Below are positions 9,139-16,882 of a DNA stretch of 52,151 bases, one piece after another. The notes beneath the pieces are model-generated. The model did no database searches, was not told the DNA's origin, and worked only from the letters and a program-made list of their open reading frames with translations. A program made the position numbers and the translations under genes. Where the stretch lies: positions 1-52,151 of the forward strand of contig CAMCUO010000015.1 of assembly GCA_945879015.1 (NCBI GenBank), in the 5' to 3' direction. Position 1 is the stretch's first letter. Every line of letters starts with the position of its first letter. This DNA comes from Chitinophaga pinensis (lineage in GTDB: Bacteria; Bacteroidota; Bacteroidia; 2-12-FULL-35-15).

Positions 9139-10096
9139 GGAGGAAGTCGTGAAGGATTGGCCATGCAAAAACAAAAAGGTAGCAAACACCCATTAGCATT
9201 ATGAATTTAGAGAAGTCACCTGCAAAACGAAATTGCTTTTTCTCTTGTGCTGTTTTTATTTTGTATATCAAAAACGCAAGAGGTAATTGTAATGCAACAA
9301 TAAAATATACTAAAGAAACTATATCGTCTAGTTTTAAAAACTCAATTTGAATAAATACTAAGCAGATAATGGTTAAGAAAGCAATAAACATTGCAATATT
9401 CTTTGAAGTTTTTATTCCAATTAAAATAGGCATTGTTTTGCAACCGTATTCTGTATCACCATCCACATCTTCAATGTCTTTGATTATTTCACGTAACAGA
9501 GTTGTTATGAAAGCAAAAAATGAAATAGCAATAGTGTATTCCCAAACAGATATGAAACTAAGATTTTCTTCAATTGGAATATATTCTCTGTAAATAGGAA
9601 TCATTTCATAGATAACTGCAATAAGAGGAACAAGAGCTGTGAATAATGCAATAACAACATTGCCAATTAAAAATTGACGTTTAAAAGTTGTAGAGTAGAA
9701 CCATAAACCTCCTGCACAAACAAAATGGATTAAAGCTAATCTCCAAGAGCCTATTGAATACGCCACATAAATAGCAATCATTATTGCTAAAACATTTATT
9801 AAAGTATGTGCACCAATAGCAACGCGTCTTTTTACACCTTTTCCAATAACCATGCGCTCAGGTTTATTTACCTTGTCGATATTTACATCAAAATAATCGT
9901 TAATAACGTAACCAGCAGCAGCAATCATTACAGTAGAAAGCACAAGTAAGAAAAAATTTAATTCAGAAAGTTGTAATTCGTAAAAAGTACTACTTACTTT
10001 AATGATAGGATAAATAATACACCAACGCACAACATATTGCGTAAAAGCAATAATCAGTAAATTTTGAATTCGTATTAATTTTAGAAACGCAATCAT
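9128..10096 (-). CDS. UbiA-family prenyltransferase (geranylgeranylglycerol-phosphate geranylgeranyltransferase-like)
   Basis: This 322-residue polytopic membrane protein has the two aspartate-rich motifs of the UbiA superfamily. Asn66-Asp67-x2-Asp70-x3-Asp74 lies in NDYFDVNIDK, and Asp207-x-Glu209-Asp210-x2-Gly213-Asp214 in KDIEDVDGD. These bind Mg-diphosphate of the prenyl donor. About eight hydrophobic segments surround them. Bacteroidota members at this locus are commonly named after the archaeal ether-lipid enzyme DGGGP synthase, but the real acceptor here is unknown; quinone or haem side-chain prenylation is less likely given the neighbours. It sits between kdsC and maf on the minus strand and overlaps maf by 11 bases. 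Confidence 0.85.
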   Translation of the reverse strand: MIAFLKLIRIQNLLIIAFTQYVVRWCIIYPIIKVSSTFYELQLSELNFFLLVLSTVMIAAAGYVINDYFDVNIDKVNKPERMVIGKGVKRRVAIGAHTLINVLAIMIAIYVAYSIGSWRLALIHFVCAGGLWFYSTTFKRQFLIGNVVIALFTALVPLIAVIYEMIPIYREYIPIEENLSFISVWEYTIAISFFAFITTLLREIIKDIEDVDGDTEYGCKTMPILIGIKTSKNIAMFIAFLTIICLVFIQIEFLKLDDIVSLVYFIVALQLPLAFLIYKIKTAQEKKQFRFAGDFSKFIMLMGVCYLFVFAWPILHDFLHVI

Positions 10097-10106
10097 ATCA
10101 TAGTAA

Positions 10107-10192
10107 TTAGTGATTAGCGAATTGTGAATAGGGGAAATTAGTTTTCAATGATTAATTTTTTATATTGCCTATTAACTATTGGCTATTGCCTG
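10107..10192. repeat. Imperfect palindrome of GCAATAG/GAATAGG units
   Basis: The left arm (10107-10133) contains ATTAGCGAATTGTGAATAGG. The right arm (10164-10192) contains CCTATTAACTATTGGCTATTG, whose reverse complement matches at about 14 of 20 positions. It fills the spacer between kdsC and the UbiA gene and resembles elements at 3891 and 14081. Confidence 0.6.
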
Positions 10193-10197
10193 TTTAT

Positions 10198-10719
10198 TTA
10201 CCAAACAAATCCTTCTTTATCCAACCATTTATCTTGTACTTTTAATACTTGTTCAATTACATCGCGTACAGCACCTTCGCCACCTTTTTTATCTGAAATA
10301 TAAATTGAAATATCCTTTATTTCTTGTGCTGAGTCGTTCGGACAAGTTGGAACTCCTACACATTTCATTACTTCATAATCAGGAATATCATCACCCATGT
10401 AAAGTACTTCTTCGGGGTTTATTTTATAGATTTCAATAAATTCCTTGAATGTATCAATCTTAGTATGACTTCCTAAATAAACATCGGTAATTCCCAAACC
10501 ATTTAAGCGAGTTCTAACCATTTCGGATTTTCCGCCAGAGATTATAGCAATCTTGTAGCCTTTTTTAGCAGCCAATTGCAATGCATAGCCGTCTTTGATG
10601 TTCATTACCCGCACTTGTTCTCCACTTGGCATTAATGTTACGGAGCCGTTGGTAAGCACTCCATCCACATCAAAAATAAATGCTTTAACTCGTGTAAGTT
10701 TTGTTTTAAAGTTTTCCAT
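10198..10719 (-). CDS. kdsC: 3-deoxy-D-manno-octulosonate 8-phosphate phosphatase (KdsC), HAD family
   Basis: The 173-residue protein has HAD motif I FDVDGVLT (nucleophile Asp17, acid/base Asp19), motif II around AIISGGKS, and motif III/IV around YMGDDIPDYEVM. There is no cap domain, as in KdsC (C0 HAD, tetrameric). It dephosphorylates Kdo-8-phosphate to Kdo for the LPS core. The synthase for the preceding step, KdsA, is encoded 27 kb away in this window (37905-38720). A substrate outside Kdo is possible because C0 HAD enzymes are hard to tell apart, but the length and GDDIPD motif favour KdsC. The downstream genes in the same direction encode the UbiA protein and Maf. Confidence 0.88.
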   Translation of the reverse strand: MENFKTKLTRVKAFIFDVDGVLTNGSVTLMPSGEQVRVMNIKDGYALQLAAKKGYKIAIISGGKSEMVRTRLNGLGITDVYLGSHTKIDTFKEFIEIYKINPEEVLYMGDDIPDYEVMKCVGVPTCPNDSAQEIKDISIYISDKKGGEGAVRDVIEQVLKVQDKWLDKEGFVW

Positions 10720-10767
10720 CGCTACTAAATTACTACTTTATTTCCATTTGCGTTGTCATCATGTGCC

Positions 10768-10813
10768 GTCATCCTGAGCATTCTGCGTTGAAGCAGACAT
10801 TATCGAAGGGCAA
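10768..10813. repeat. Dispersed intergenic repeat, copy 1 (single arm)
   Basis: This segment reads GTCATCCTGAGCATTCTGCG followed by TTGAAGCAGACATTATCGAAGGGC. It is the reverse complement of the left arms of the elements at 27041 and 46097. Only one arm is present here. It lies between the start of kdsC and the end of the DUF2520 gene. Confidence 0.8.
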
Positions 10814-10825
10814 TGGTTGAGAAAT

Positions 10826-11599
10826 CTATTTTGTTGTTACTATACTCTTGCTTATCAATTTATATAGTTTCTGCAAATCCTTTTCTTTCGATAACTCTTT
10901 TAAATGCGCATCCATTGTTTTTTTGTCGTTACGTGATGCAGGACCAGTTTGCACTTTTGAAGGTCTTGCATTTTTTATCTTATTAGCGGTTTCCTCAATA
11001 AGGGGTTTTAATAAATCAAGAGATAATTTATCTTTTCCTAATAATTGTTCAGCAATAGCATACATGTGATTGCTAAAGTTGCATGCAAAAACTGCAGCCA
11101 AATGAATTTTTTTTCGTTGTTCAGAATTTACTCTCTTTACATTTCCACTTATGCTTTTTGCAAAATATTCTAGTGTAGTAGAAGTTTTTTTGTTATTTGC
11201 TTCAATACAAATTGGAATGGTTTTAAAATTAGATTGTCTCTCTTTCGAAAACGTTTGTAATGGATAAAATACTCCGTAGTTTTTTGAAGACTTTTGAAGA
11301 ACTTTCATTGAAACGCTTCCAGAAGTATGAACAACTATTTTCTCTTTTAATTTTAACTGTTTTGCAACAGATTCGATTGCATCATCTTTAATAGCAATTA
11401 TATAAATAGTTGAATCAGTTGAAAGTTTTTTAAGATTGGAAATGGCTTCTGCTTTTAATTTTTTAGATAGAAGAGCAGCACTTTTTTGAGAACGGCTATA
11501 TACTTGAGAAATCAAATAACCTTCCTTATGCAAAGCTAAGCCTAGTTGAGTAGCTAGATTCCCTGAACCAATAATAGATATTTTGATTGGTGATTCCAT
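10826..11599 (-). CDS. Rossmann-like and DUF2520 domain protein
   Basis: The 257-residue protein begins with a nucleotide-binding fold (residues 6-22, IIGSGNLATQLGLAL, a GxGxxA-type loop). The strand IYIIAIKDDAI follows, and then HTSGS, GVFYPLQTFS and a helical DUF2520 C-terminal half containing HLAAVFACNFSNHMYA. This is the pattern of proteins related to F420-dependent NADP oxidoreductases and ketopantoate reductases; no specific reaction is established. It is the first gene of the DUF2520-kdsC-UbiA-maf group, though separated from kdsC by about 106 bases that hold a repeat. Confidence 0.85.
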   Translation of the reverse strand: MESPIKISIIGSGNLATQLGLALHKEGYLISQVYSRSQKSAALLSKKLKAEAISNLKKLSTDSTIYIIAIKDDAIESVAKQLKLKEKIVVHTSGSVSMKVLQKSSKNYGVFYPLQTFSKERQSNFKTIPICIEANNKKTSTTLEYFAKSISGNVKRVNSEQRKKIHLAAVFACNFSNHMYAIAEQLLGKDKLSLDLLKPLIEETANKIKNARPSKVQTGPASRNDKKTMDAHLKELSKEKDLQKLYKLISKSIVTTK

Positions 11600-11647
11600 T
11601 TTTCAAGAGGGAGCTCTCAGAGTTTTAAAGAGCGTTTCACAGCGTTT

Positions 11648-14065
11648 TTATTTTTTTCTGATTCGTTCCAAAATCGCTAATACTGTTCCTATAGCCATTA
11701 TAATACAACCAATCCATAGAATATTGATGTAAGGGAAAATCATAGCTTGCATAACTATAAAATCACGCACGTTTGACTTTTTCTCTTGTAATGAAATTTG
11801 AATTTTTCCATCTTCTGGATTGATTTGCCAAAACATAAATTTTAATCCCAATTCATCTACTCTTGACTCGATAGGCTGAATGCTATTGTCGCGAATCACA
11901 TAAATAGGATTGGCTTTGTATTTCTTTTGTATGTCTAATACTTGGAAATGTGCTTCTACAGCTATATCGCCTTCTTTTAATTGATATTTTGATTTGTCTA
12001 CATTCACTGAAAGTGAATCGAAAATAATGATTGCATTTGAAGAGAATAATGTATCACCTTTTTTGATTGTATGATTTTTTGCTTGAGCATATTCATCAGC
12101 AGTTTCTTTTTTATCCTTTAGCATTTCCATATCTGCAAAAGTTATATGCGTATAAACATCATAGGTTAAAAAGTGGCGTGTGTCTGGTTCAGCCACATTC
12201 CCCATTCTTGGATTTGTTTGCAGCAATGGAGCTAATGAAAATTCTTTTACAAGATTTCCATTTTCGGCTTGTGTTAAGTAATCTACATCAAAATAAATAT
12301 TAATTCCTTCGTGGCGTTTTCGAACATAGGTCACAAGATATTTCCCCATTTTCAAGGTGTCGCCCTGTGTGAGTAAAATATTATCGTTGTTCGAATAGGA
12401 TTTTCCTAATTGAGCAACATCTTTTCCAGAAGTGTTTTGAGAAATAACTTCTTTTTTAGAAGTAGATATTAAAGCACCTAACAATACTAATGCAAATCCA
12501 ATATGCGCAATGGATGCTCCTGCTTTTTTAACTTTCCCCCCCAATACTCTAAACATATAATCGATGTTCGCTACTGCTGCGAAAATAGAGGAGAAGAGTA
12601 AAATTGAAAAATAGCGATCATCAAAATCTAAAATATAAATCATTAAAAATGTTAATGCTAAAGCAATAACAAATGAAACAGAAATCTTTTTCAAGAATTC
12701 TTTTATATCGGTATTCTTGTATTTGAAATATTGTCCAACCGCAATTAACATCGTTACAACAAAAGCAAAAGGTAATTGCCAGTTATTATAAAACTTGATG
12801 ACTTCTTTTAATGGAGCTTTGTTCATTCCGAACAACTTGTTCCAAACAGGAATAGAAGTATAGAAGCTGATTTGAAAAGCCGAAACTAATAATACAATTG
12901 CTCCAACAAACATCCAGAATTCACGTGACCAAATTCCTTCTTCTTGTGTTTGTTTTGGAAAATGTTTCCAGCGAACTATAAGTAAAACAAAACCTAAAAG
13001 CACAAAACAGAACATGTACACAAGTAATTGTCCAGCCATACCAGCAGTAGGGAAAGAGTGAACAGATGTTTCACCTAATATTCCACTACGAGTTAAATAC
13101 GTAGAATACAAAATCAATAAAAAGGAGAGTATCGCTAAAAAGAAAGCAGTAAATAATGATTGCCCTTTGTTTCTATTAATCAACATTAAATGTGCTGCAC
13201 CAACCAATACTAACCATGGAACTAAAGAAGCGTTTTCAACAGGATCCCAAGCCCAGAAACCACCAAAACTCAAAGCTTCGTAAGCCCAAGCGCCACCCAT
13301 TAAAATTCCTATTCCTAAAACGGTAACTCCTGCATACGTCCAAGGTAAAGCTGGTTTTAGCCATTCATTGAATTGCTTTTTCCATAATCCTGCAATGGCA
13401 TATGCAAATGGAACAACAGTTAAAGCAAATCCAAGAAAGAGAGTAGGAGGATGAATGGTCATCCAATAATTTTGCAACAAAGGATTTAAACCTCTTCCAT
13501 CAAATGCTGGATTAGAAAGATAATTAGCGTCTGAAAAAAGTGGAATTTTAGAATACTCAGGATGTTCGCGCAATAAAACGGTAAATGGATTACTTCCTAA
13601 ATGATATTCTCCAATTGTTATTCCTAAAAGCATGGAAGCAAGAAAAACTTGAACCAATGAAATGACCGACATTACAGGAGCTTCAAAGTTTTTTGCAGTT
13701 CGTTGTAAAATTAAACCCAGAACAACATGCCAGAAAGTCCAAAGTAAAAAACTTCCTTCTTGTCCTTCCCAAAAGCAAGACATGATATAACGCATCGGCA
13801 TTATTCTGTTGCTATGGTGCCAAACATATTCGTATTCGAAATAATGGTTCATGAGCATAACGAACAATGTGCCCACAATCCCCATTACGGATAAGCTATG
13901 TAAACGAAATGAAATTCGAGCAATCTTTTTCCAAGATGCTGAATCATCATTGTCTTTCGCTGCGAAAAAATAAGAGAGACTTGCTAAAAGTGCAAAAACA
14001 AAGGAAAGAATAACGAATACATTTCCAACTTTACCAATTCCTAAATGCTCACCTATGTATTCCAT
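11648..14065 (-). CDS. ccmF: Cytochrome c maturation haem lyase, CcmF/CcsA family
   Basis: The 805-residue membrane protein has about 14 hydrophobic segments and the haem-handling tryptophan-rich motif (GGFWAWDPVENASLVPWL, WAWDP at 271-275). Conserved YSTYLTRSG and VHSF follow. A large periplasmic segment (about 560-770) precedes a final membrane helix. CcmF receives haem from holo-CcmE and attaches it to apocytochrome c thiols. It is longer than the E. coli protein (about 650 residues), mainly in the C-terminal periplasmic part, as is usual for Bacteroidota. It is the last gene of the minus-strand ccm operon. Confidence 0.93.
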   Translation of the reverse strand: MEYIGEHLGIGKVGNVFVILSFVFALLASLSYFFAAKDNDDSASWKKIARISFRLHSLSVMGIVGTLFVMLMNHYFEYEYVWHHSNRIMPMRYIMSCFWEGQEGSFLLWTFWHVVLGLILQRTAKNFEAPVMSVISLVQVFLASMLLGITIGEYHLGSNPFTVLLREHPEYSKIPLFSDANYLSNPAFDGRGLNPLLQNYWMTIHPPTLFLGFALTVVPFAYAIAGLWKKQFNEWLKPALPWTYAGVTVLGIGILMGGAWAYEALSFGGFWAWDPVENASLVPWLVLVGAAHLMLINRNKGQSLFTAFFLAILSFLLILYSTYLTRSGILGETSVHSFPTAGMAGQLLVYMFCFVLLGFVLLIVRWKHFPKQTQEEGIWSREFWMFVGAIVLLVSAFQISFYTSIPVWNKLFGMNKAPLKEVIKFYNNWQLPFAFVVTMLIAVGQYFKYKNTDIKEFLKKISVSFVIALALTFLMIYILDFDDRYFSILLFSSIFAAVANIDYMFRVLGGKVKKAGASIAHIGFALVLLGALISTSKKEVISQNTSGKDVAQLGKSYSNNDNILLTQGDTLKMGKYLVTYVRKRHEGINIYFDVDYLTQAENGNLVKEFSLAPLLQTNPRMGNVAEPDTRHFLTYDVYTHITFADMEMLKDKKETADEYAQAKNHTIKKGDTLFSSNAIIIFDSLSVNVDKSKYQLKEGDIAVEAHFQVLDIQKKYKANPIYVIRDNSIQPIESRVDELGLKFMFWQINPEDGKIQISLQEKKSNVRDFIVMQAMIFPYINILWIGCIIMAIGTVLAILERIRKK

Positions 14066-14080
14066 AAAATTTAATTAATT

Positions 14081-14136
14081 CAATAAGCAATAGGCAATAG
14101 GCAATTTTTAATCAATTGCATACTGCTTACTGCCTA
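14081..14136. repeat. Intercistronic hairpin of GCAATAG units (ccmE-ccmF spacer)
   Basis: CAATAAGCAATAGGCAATAG (from 14081) can pair with ATTGCATACTGCTTACTGCC (from 14115); one 15-base stretch pairs at 14 positions, with one G-U pair. It fills the spacer between two genes of one operon and resembles the elements at 3891 and 10107. It could stabilise or process the ccm mRNA, but nothing shows this. Confidence 0.6.
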
Positions 14137-14137
14137 A

Positions 14138-14527
14138 TTATTTATTTGCTGTTGGTTGACCTTCGTTATATTTAGAAGGACATTTCATTAAAATGTCAGA
14201 TGCTTGAAACTCTTGCCCTTGCATTTGTCCAATCAAAACAATTTGTTCGGAGCGCTCAAAGTCTTGTGGTTTATTTTTATGCAAAACTACTTTACATTCT
14301 GTTCCTTTATTATCGAACATAAAAAATGTAAAAAGATTAGCATCTACTTTCGGATCGTAAATAGCTTCTTTATCTTTATTTAATTTTCCAACAACGTGAA
14401 ATTCACTAGATGGATCACTAGCTGCTTCAGTAAAATCAGCGTATGTGCTAGTTTTATTTAGTGCTGTAAAGATGGCTCCAATGGCTACAGCAATAACTAT
14501 AATGCCAAGTATGTGTATTTTCTTCAT
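14138..14527 (-). CDS. ccmE: Cytochrome c maturation haem chaperone CcmE, CxxxY variant
   Basis: The 129-residue protein has an N-terminal membrane anchor (residues 5-23) and an OB-fold periplasmic domain (FHVVGKL, FFMFDNKGTECKVV, IVLIGQM). At the haem-binding site the usual HxxxY of CcmE is replaced by Cys116-Pro-Ser-Lys-Tyr120, and there is no histidine after residue 83. CxxxY forms of CcmE are known from some archaea and Desulfovibrio, where the cysteine carries haem. The protein is therefore expected to bind haem covalently through Cys116. It sits between the ccmD-like gene and ccmF. Confidence 0.9.
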   Translation of the reverse strand: MKKIHILGIIVIAVAIGAIFTALNKTSTYADFTEAASDPSSEFHVVGKLNKDKEAIYDPKVDANLFTFFMFDNKGTECKVVLHKNKPQDFERSEQIVLIGQMQGQEFQASDILMKCPSKYNEGQPTANK

Positions 14528-14600
14528 TTTTTTACCACTAAGGCACTGAGGACACTTAGTTTATTTTTTTATTTTGTTTACTTTTTTCTTTGTCTACTGT

Positions 14601-14822
14601 CTACTTACTTTCCTTCTCTAACTTACTTATCTTTCTATCCAGCATAATTAAATAACCTGCAATGCCAACAAAAATTATGGACATAACAATTACAACTACA
14701 TAAATTTTACCTGACTGATATAAGCCTGTTGCCATTTCTACTGGTGCATTATCTTGTGCAAATGTTGATGCGGACAAAAGCATTGCAATTAGGAATGCTG
14801 ATTTTTTTAATAGACTAGTCAT
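14601..14822 (-). CDS. CcmD-like small membrane protein
   Basis: The 73-residue protein has a signal-peptide-like N-terminus (ending STFAQ), a short periplasmic stretch, one membrane helix (about 41-60, YVVVIVMSIIFVGIAGYLIM) and a charged tail LDRKISKLEKESK. Position, size and topology fit CcmD, which helps release holo-CcmE from the CcmABC complex; sequence identity in this family is always weak. Its start overlaps the end of ccmC by 8 bases. The predicted signal peptide is unusual for classical CcmD. Confidence 0.8.
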   Translation of the reverse strand: MTSLLKKSAFLIAMLLSASTFAQDNAPVEMATGLYQSGKIYVVVIVMSIIFVGIAGYLIMLDRKISKLEKESK

Positions 14823-15492
14823 TGAATAATTTTTTTCTTTTTAATTTTTCTATTCTAACTCTTAATGTGAAAATCCAAACGGTTAATAATATCCAACCAA
14901 TAACTGCAGGATAAAATACCATTCGCATATTTTTATCTAAATCATAATTGTTAAATCCTGGATTTCCACCGTTGCCGGGATGCAATGAATCGTTCATTCG
15001 TGGCAATATCATCAGAAATACAATTAATAATACGTATGCGAATATATTATAGACAGCAGAAATGCGAGCACGCTTTTGTTCTTCGTCAATAGAACCTCTC
15101 AAAACAAAATAAGCTAAGTAAATAAGCATTGTGATTGCAGCCCCATTTAATTTTGTATCCGCTACCCACCAAGCACCCCAAGTATATTTTGCCCAAATGG
15201 AGCCTGTAACTATCCCTAATGTGCCAACTAACATTCCAACGTTTGCAGCTTGCGTTGCAATAATATCGCTTTGAATATTTGATTTGCTTAAGTATTTGAT
15301 ACTGTTCCAAAGAGAAACAAACAAGATAGTCATCATCGCAAACCACATTGGAACGTGAAAGTAGAGATTACGAATAGTTTCGTGAAGAATAGGTTGAGCT
15401 GGAACGGGAACTAAAAATCCTGCAACGATGGTGTATAGTACAAAAACTATCGCAATTATTTTCCACCAATTCTTTTTCATTTTAAAACTCAA
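14815..15492 (-). CDS. ccmC: Haem-handling membrane protein CcmC
   Basis: The 225-residue protein has six predicted membrane helices, the Trp-rich motif WGAWWVAD at residues 105-112 and flanking histidines (His46 in FHVPMW, and the His in SLHPG), matching CcmC/CcsA-type haem-binding proteins. CcmC loads haem onto CcmE. The start could be Met1 (15492) or Met5 (15480); neither has a convincing ribosome-binding site. The downstream ccmD-like gene overlaps by 8 bases, and ccmB lies 70 bases upstream across a GC-rich hairpin. Confidence 0.93.
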   Translation of the reverse strand: MSFKMKKNWWKIIAIVFVLYTIVAGFLVPVPAQPILHETIRNLYFHVPMWFAMMTILFVSLWNSIKYLSKSNIQSDIIATQAANVGMLVGTLGIVTGSIWAKYTWGAWWVADTKLNGAAITMLIYLAYFVLRGSIDEEQKRARISAVYNIFAYVLLIVFLMILPRMNDSLHPGNGGNPGFNNYDLDKNMRMVFYPAVIGWILLTVWIFTLRVRIEKLKRKKLFND

Positions 15493-15510
15493 ATGTTACT
15501 TAAAACAATT

Positions 15511-15537
15511 CCCCCTTTGGAAAAGGGGGCAAGGGGG
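15511..15537. repeat. CCCCCTTT-GGA-AAAGGGGG hairpin in the ccmB-ccmC spacer
   Basis: A perfect 8-bp stem at 15511-15529 is followed by a second GGGGG (15533-15537), which allows an alternative pairing. It stands out in this AT-rich DNA and looks like a short dispersed repeat. On the minus (sense) strand it lies between ccmB and ccmC, where it could attenuate transcription or protect mRNA. Confidence 0.75.
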
Positions 15538-15562
15538 ATTTGTTCGATTTTGCCCTTGCCTG

Positions 15563-16219
15563 TTAATCTCGCCAAAGATAACGAAATAATAGATAAGATA
15601 ATGCGATAATTATTAGGTTTAAGAGCATTAAAATTGTTAAATAATCTAAATCCCAGCGCTCTAATCCATCAATCGCATTTTTTGATAGTTTAATCAATAC
15701 CATTAGTAGAGGAATAATAATAGGAAAGCTTAATATTGCCATTAATGTAAAGTTATTACCTGCTTTGGATGCAATGGCCGAAACCATAGTTAATAATGAG
15801 GAAAAGCCCAAGCTTCCCATAAAAAGGGTAATCAAAAATAAAGGCAAATCTTGGATGATATTTCCTATAAATAAGCTGTAAGCTAATAAACACAATGCCG
15901 ACAAGACAATTAAAAGCAATGAATTGTAGATAATTTTGGAAAGAATAACAGCTTGCGGACTCGCCAAAGTATACATGTAAAGCAATCTTCCTTTCGTCTC
16001 GGTAATAAAACTTTTTGCAATAGCATTGATAGAGGCAAAGAGGAGAATAATCCAAAACAATGCATTCCAGGTGGCCGGCGTTACAATCTTCTTGAAGGAT
16101 AAATAGCTTATGAAAACCGTTGAAACAACGTACAGTAAAATTCCTCCAAGCGCATACTTGTTCCGGAGCTCGAGTTTTAGCTCTTTAATGATGAGATATT
16201 TTATTTGATTGCTAAGCAT
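15563..16219 (-). CDS. ccmB: Haem exporter membrane subunit CcmB
   Basis: The 218-residue protein has six predicted membrane helices and the N-terminal KYLIIKELKLELRNKYALGG amphipathic region typical of CcmB, with FRYLWRD at the C-terminus. CcmB pairs with the ATPase CcmA, but no ccmA is adjacent: the next gene upstream is gpx on the opposite strand. I chose the ATG at 16219 because homologues start at the IKxLIxKExxLExR block; the longer frame from 16306 would overlap the gpx promoter. It is the first gene of the ccm operon. Confidence 0.88.
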   Translation of the reverse strand: MLSNQIKYLIIKELKLELRNKYALGGILLYVVSTVFISYLSFKKIVTPATWNALFWIILLFASINAIAKSFITETKGRLLYMYTLASPQAVILSKIIYNSLLLIVLSALCLLAYSLFIGNIIQDLPLFLITLFMGSLGFSSLLTMVSAIASKAGNNFTLMAILSFPIIIPLLMVLIKLSKNAIDGLERWDLDYLTILMLLNLIIIALSYLLFRYLWRD

Positions 16220-16301
16220 TTTCAGGACAAAGATAAGTTTCAAATCGACACAAACACTGAAATATTTTTCCAGAACAATATCAATTTCTGTTTTTTTTTC
16301 A

Positions 16302-16309
16302 TACATTTG
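16302..16309 (+). promoter_or_regulatory. -7 box (TACATTTG) of gpx
   Basis: TACATTTG lies 24 bases before the gpx ATG. The upstream element is weak (TTTCTG about 15 bases away), so only the -7 box is convincing. Confidence 0.55.
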
Positions 16310-16332
16310 GTAACACTTTAAATAATAAAACT

Positions 16333-16881
16333 ATGAAAATTAAAATTTCTTTACTAGTTGCCATTGTTACACTTTCAGCGTTTACTTTAAAATTACCTAC
16401 GACCTCATTTTATGATTTGAAAGCAAAGACGATTGATGGCAAAGAGTTTAGTTTCGCTGATTTAAAAGGAAAAAAGGTGATGATTGTGAACACAGCCTCA
16501 AAGTGTGGTTACACTCCTCAGTACGAAGATTTGGAAAAATTGTTCAAAGCTTACAAAGACAAAAAATTTGTTATCATAGGTTTTCCCGCAAACAACTTTG
16601 GCAAACAAGAACCAGGAACAAATACTGAAATAAAAGAATTTTGTGCAAAAAATTATGGTGTAACTTTTCAGATGATGGAAAAAATTGATGTAAAAGGTGA
16701 TGATATGAATGCGGTATACAAATGGCTTACATCAAAGGAATTGAATGGCAAAATGGATTCATCGGTAAAATGGAATTTCCAAAAATACCTAATAGATGAA
16801 AAAGGGAATTTGGTGGATGTTGCATATTCAAACGACAAGCCAATGGATGATAAAATTGTAAATTGGATCAACGGAAAATAA
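16333..16881 (+). CDS. Exported glutathione peroxidase-family peroxidase (thioredoxin type)
   Basis: The 182-residue protein has a signal-like hydrophobic N-terminus (residues 5-20) and a GPx fold. The catalytic set is Cys58 (ASKCGYT), Gln92 (FGKQEPG), Trp147 and Asn148 (KWNFQKYL). Selenocysteine is replaced by Cys58. A second cysteine, Cys104 in EFCAKNYGVTF, is at the position of the resolving cysteine in thioredoxin-dependent GPx, so the reductant is probably a thioredoxin-like protein rather than glutathione. It reduces peroxides, probably in the periplasm. The bacillithiol gene bshB1 begins one base after its stop codon. Confidence 0.93.
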   Translation: MKIKISLLVAIVTLSAFTLKLPTTSFYDLKAKTIDGKEFSFADLKGKKVMIVNTASKCGYTPQYEDLEKLFKAYKDKKFVIIGFPANNFGKQEPGTNTEIKEFCAKNYGVTFQMMEKIDVKGDDMNAVYKWLTSKELNGKMDSSVKWNFQKYLIDEKGNLVDVAYSNDKPMDDKIVNWINGK

Positions 16882-16882
16882 A

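Noticed and set aside
15086..16055. Minus-strand frames inside ccmC and ccmB
   Set aside because: They run in another frame of well-supported membrane protein genes and show no motifs.
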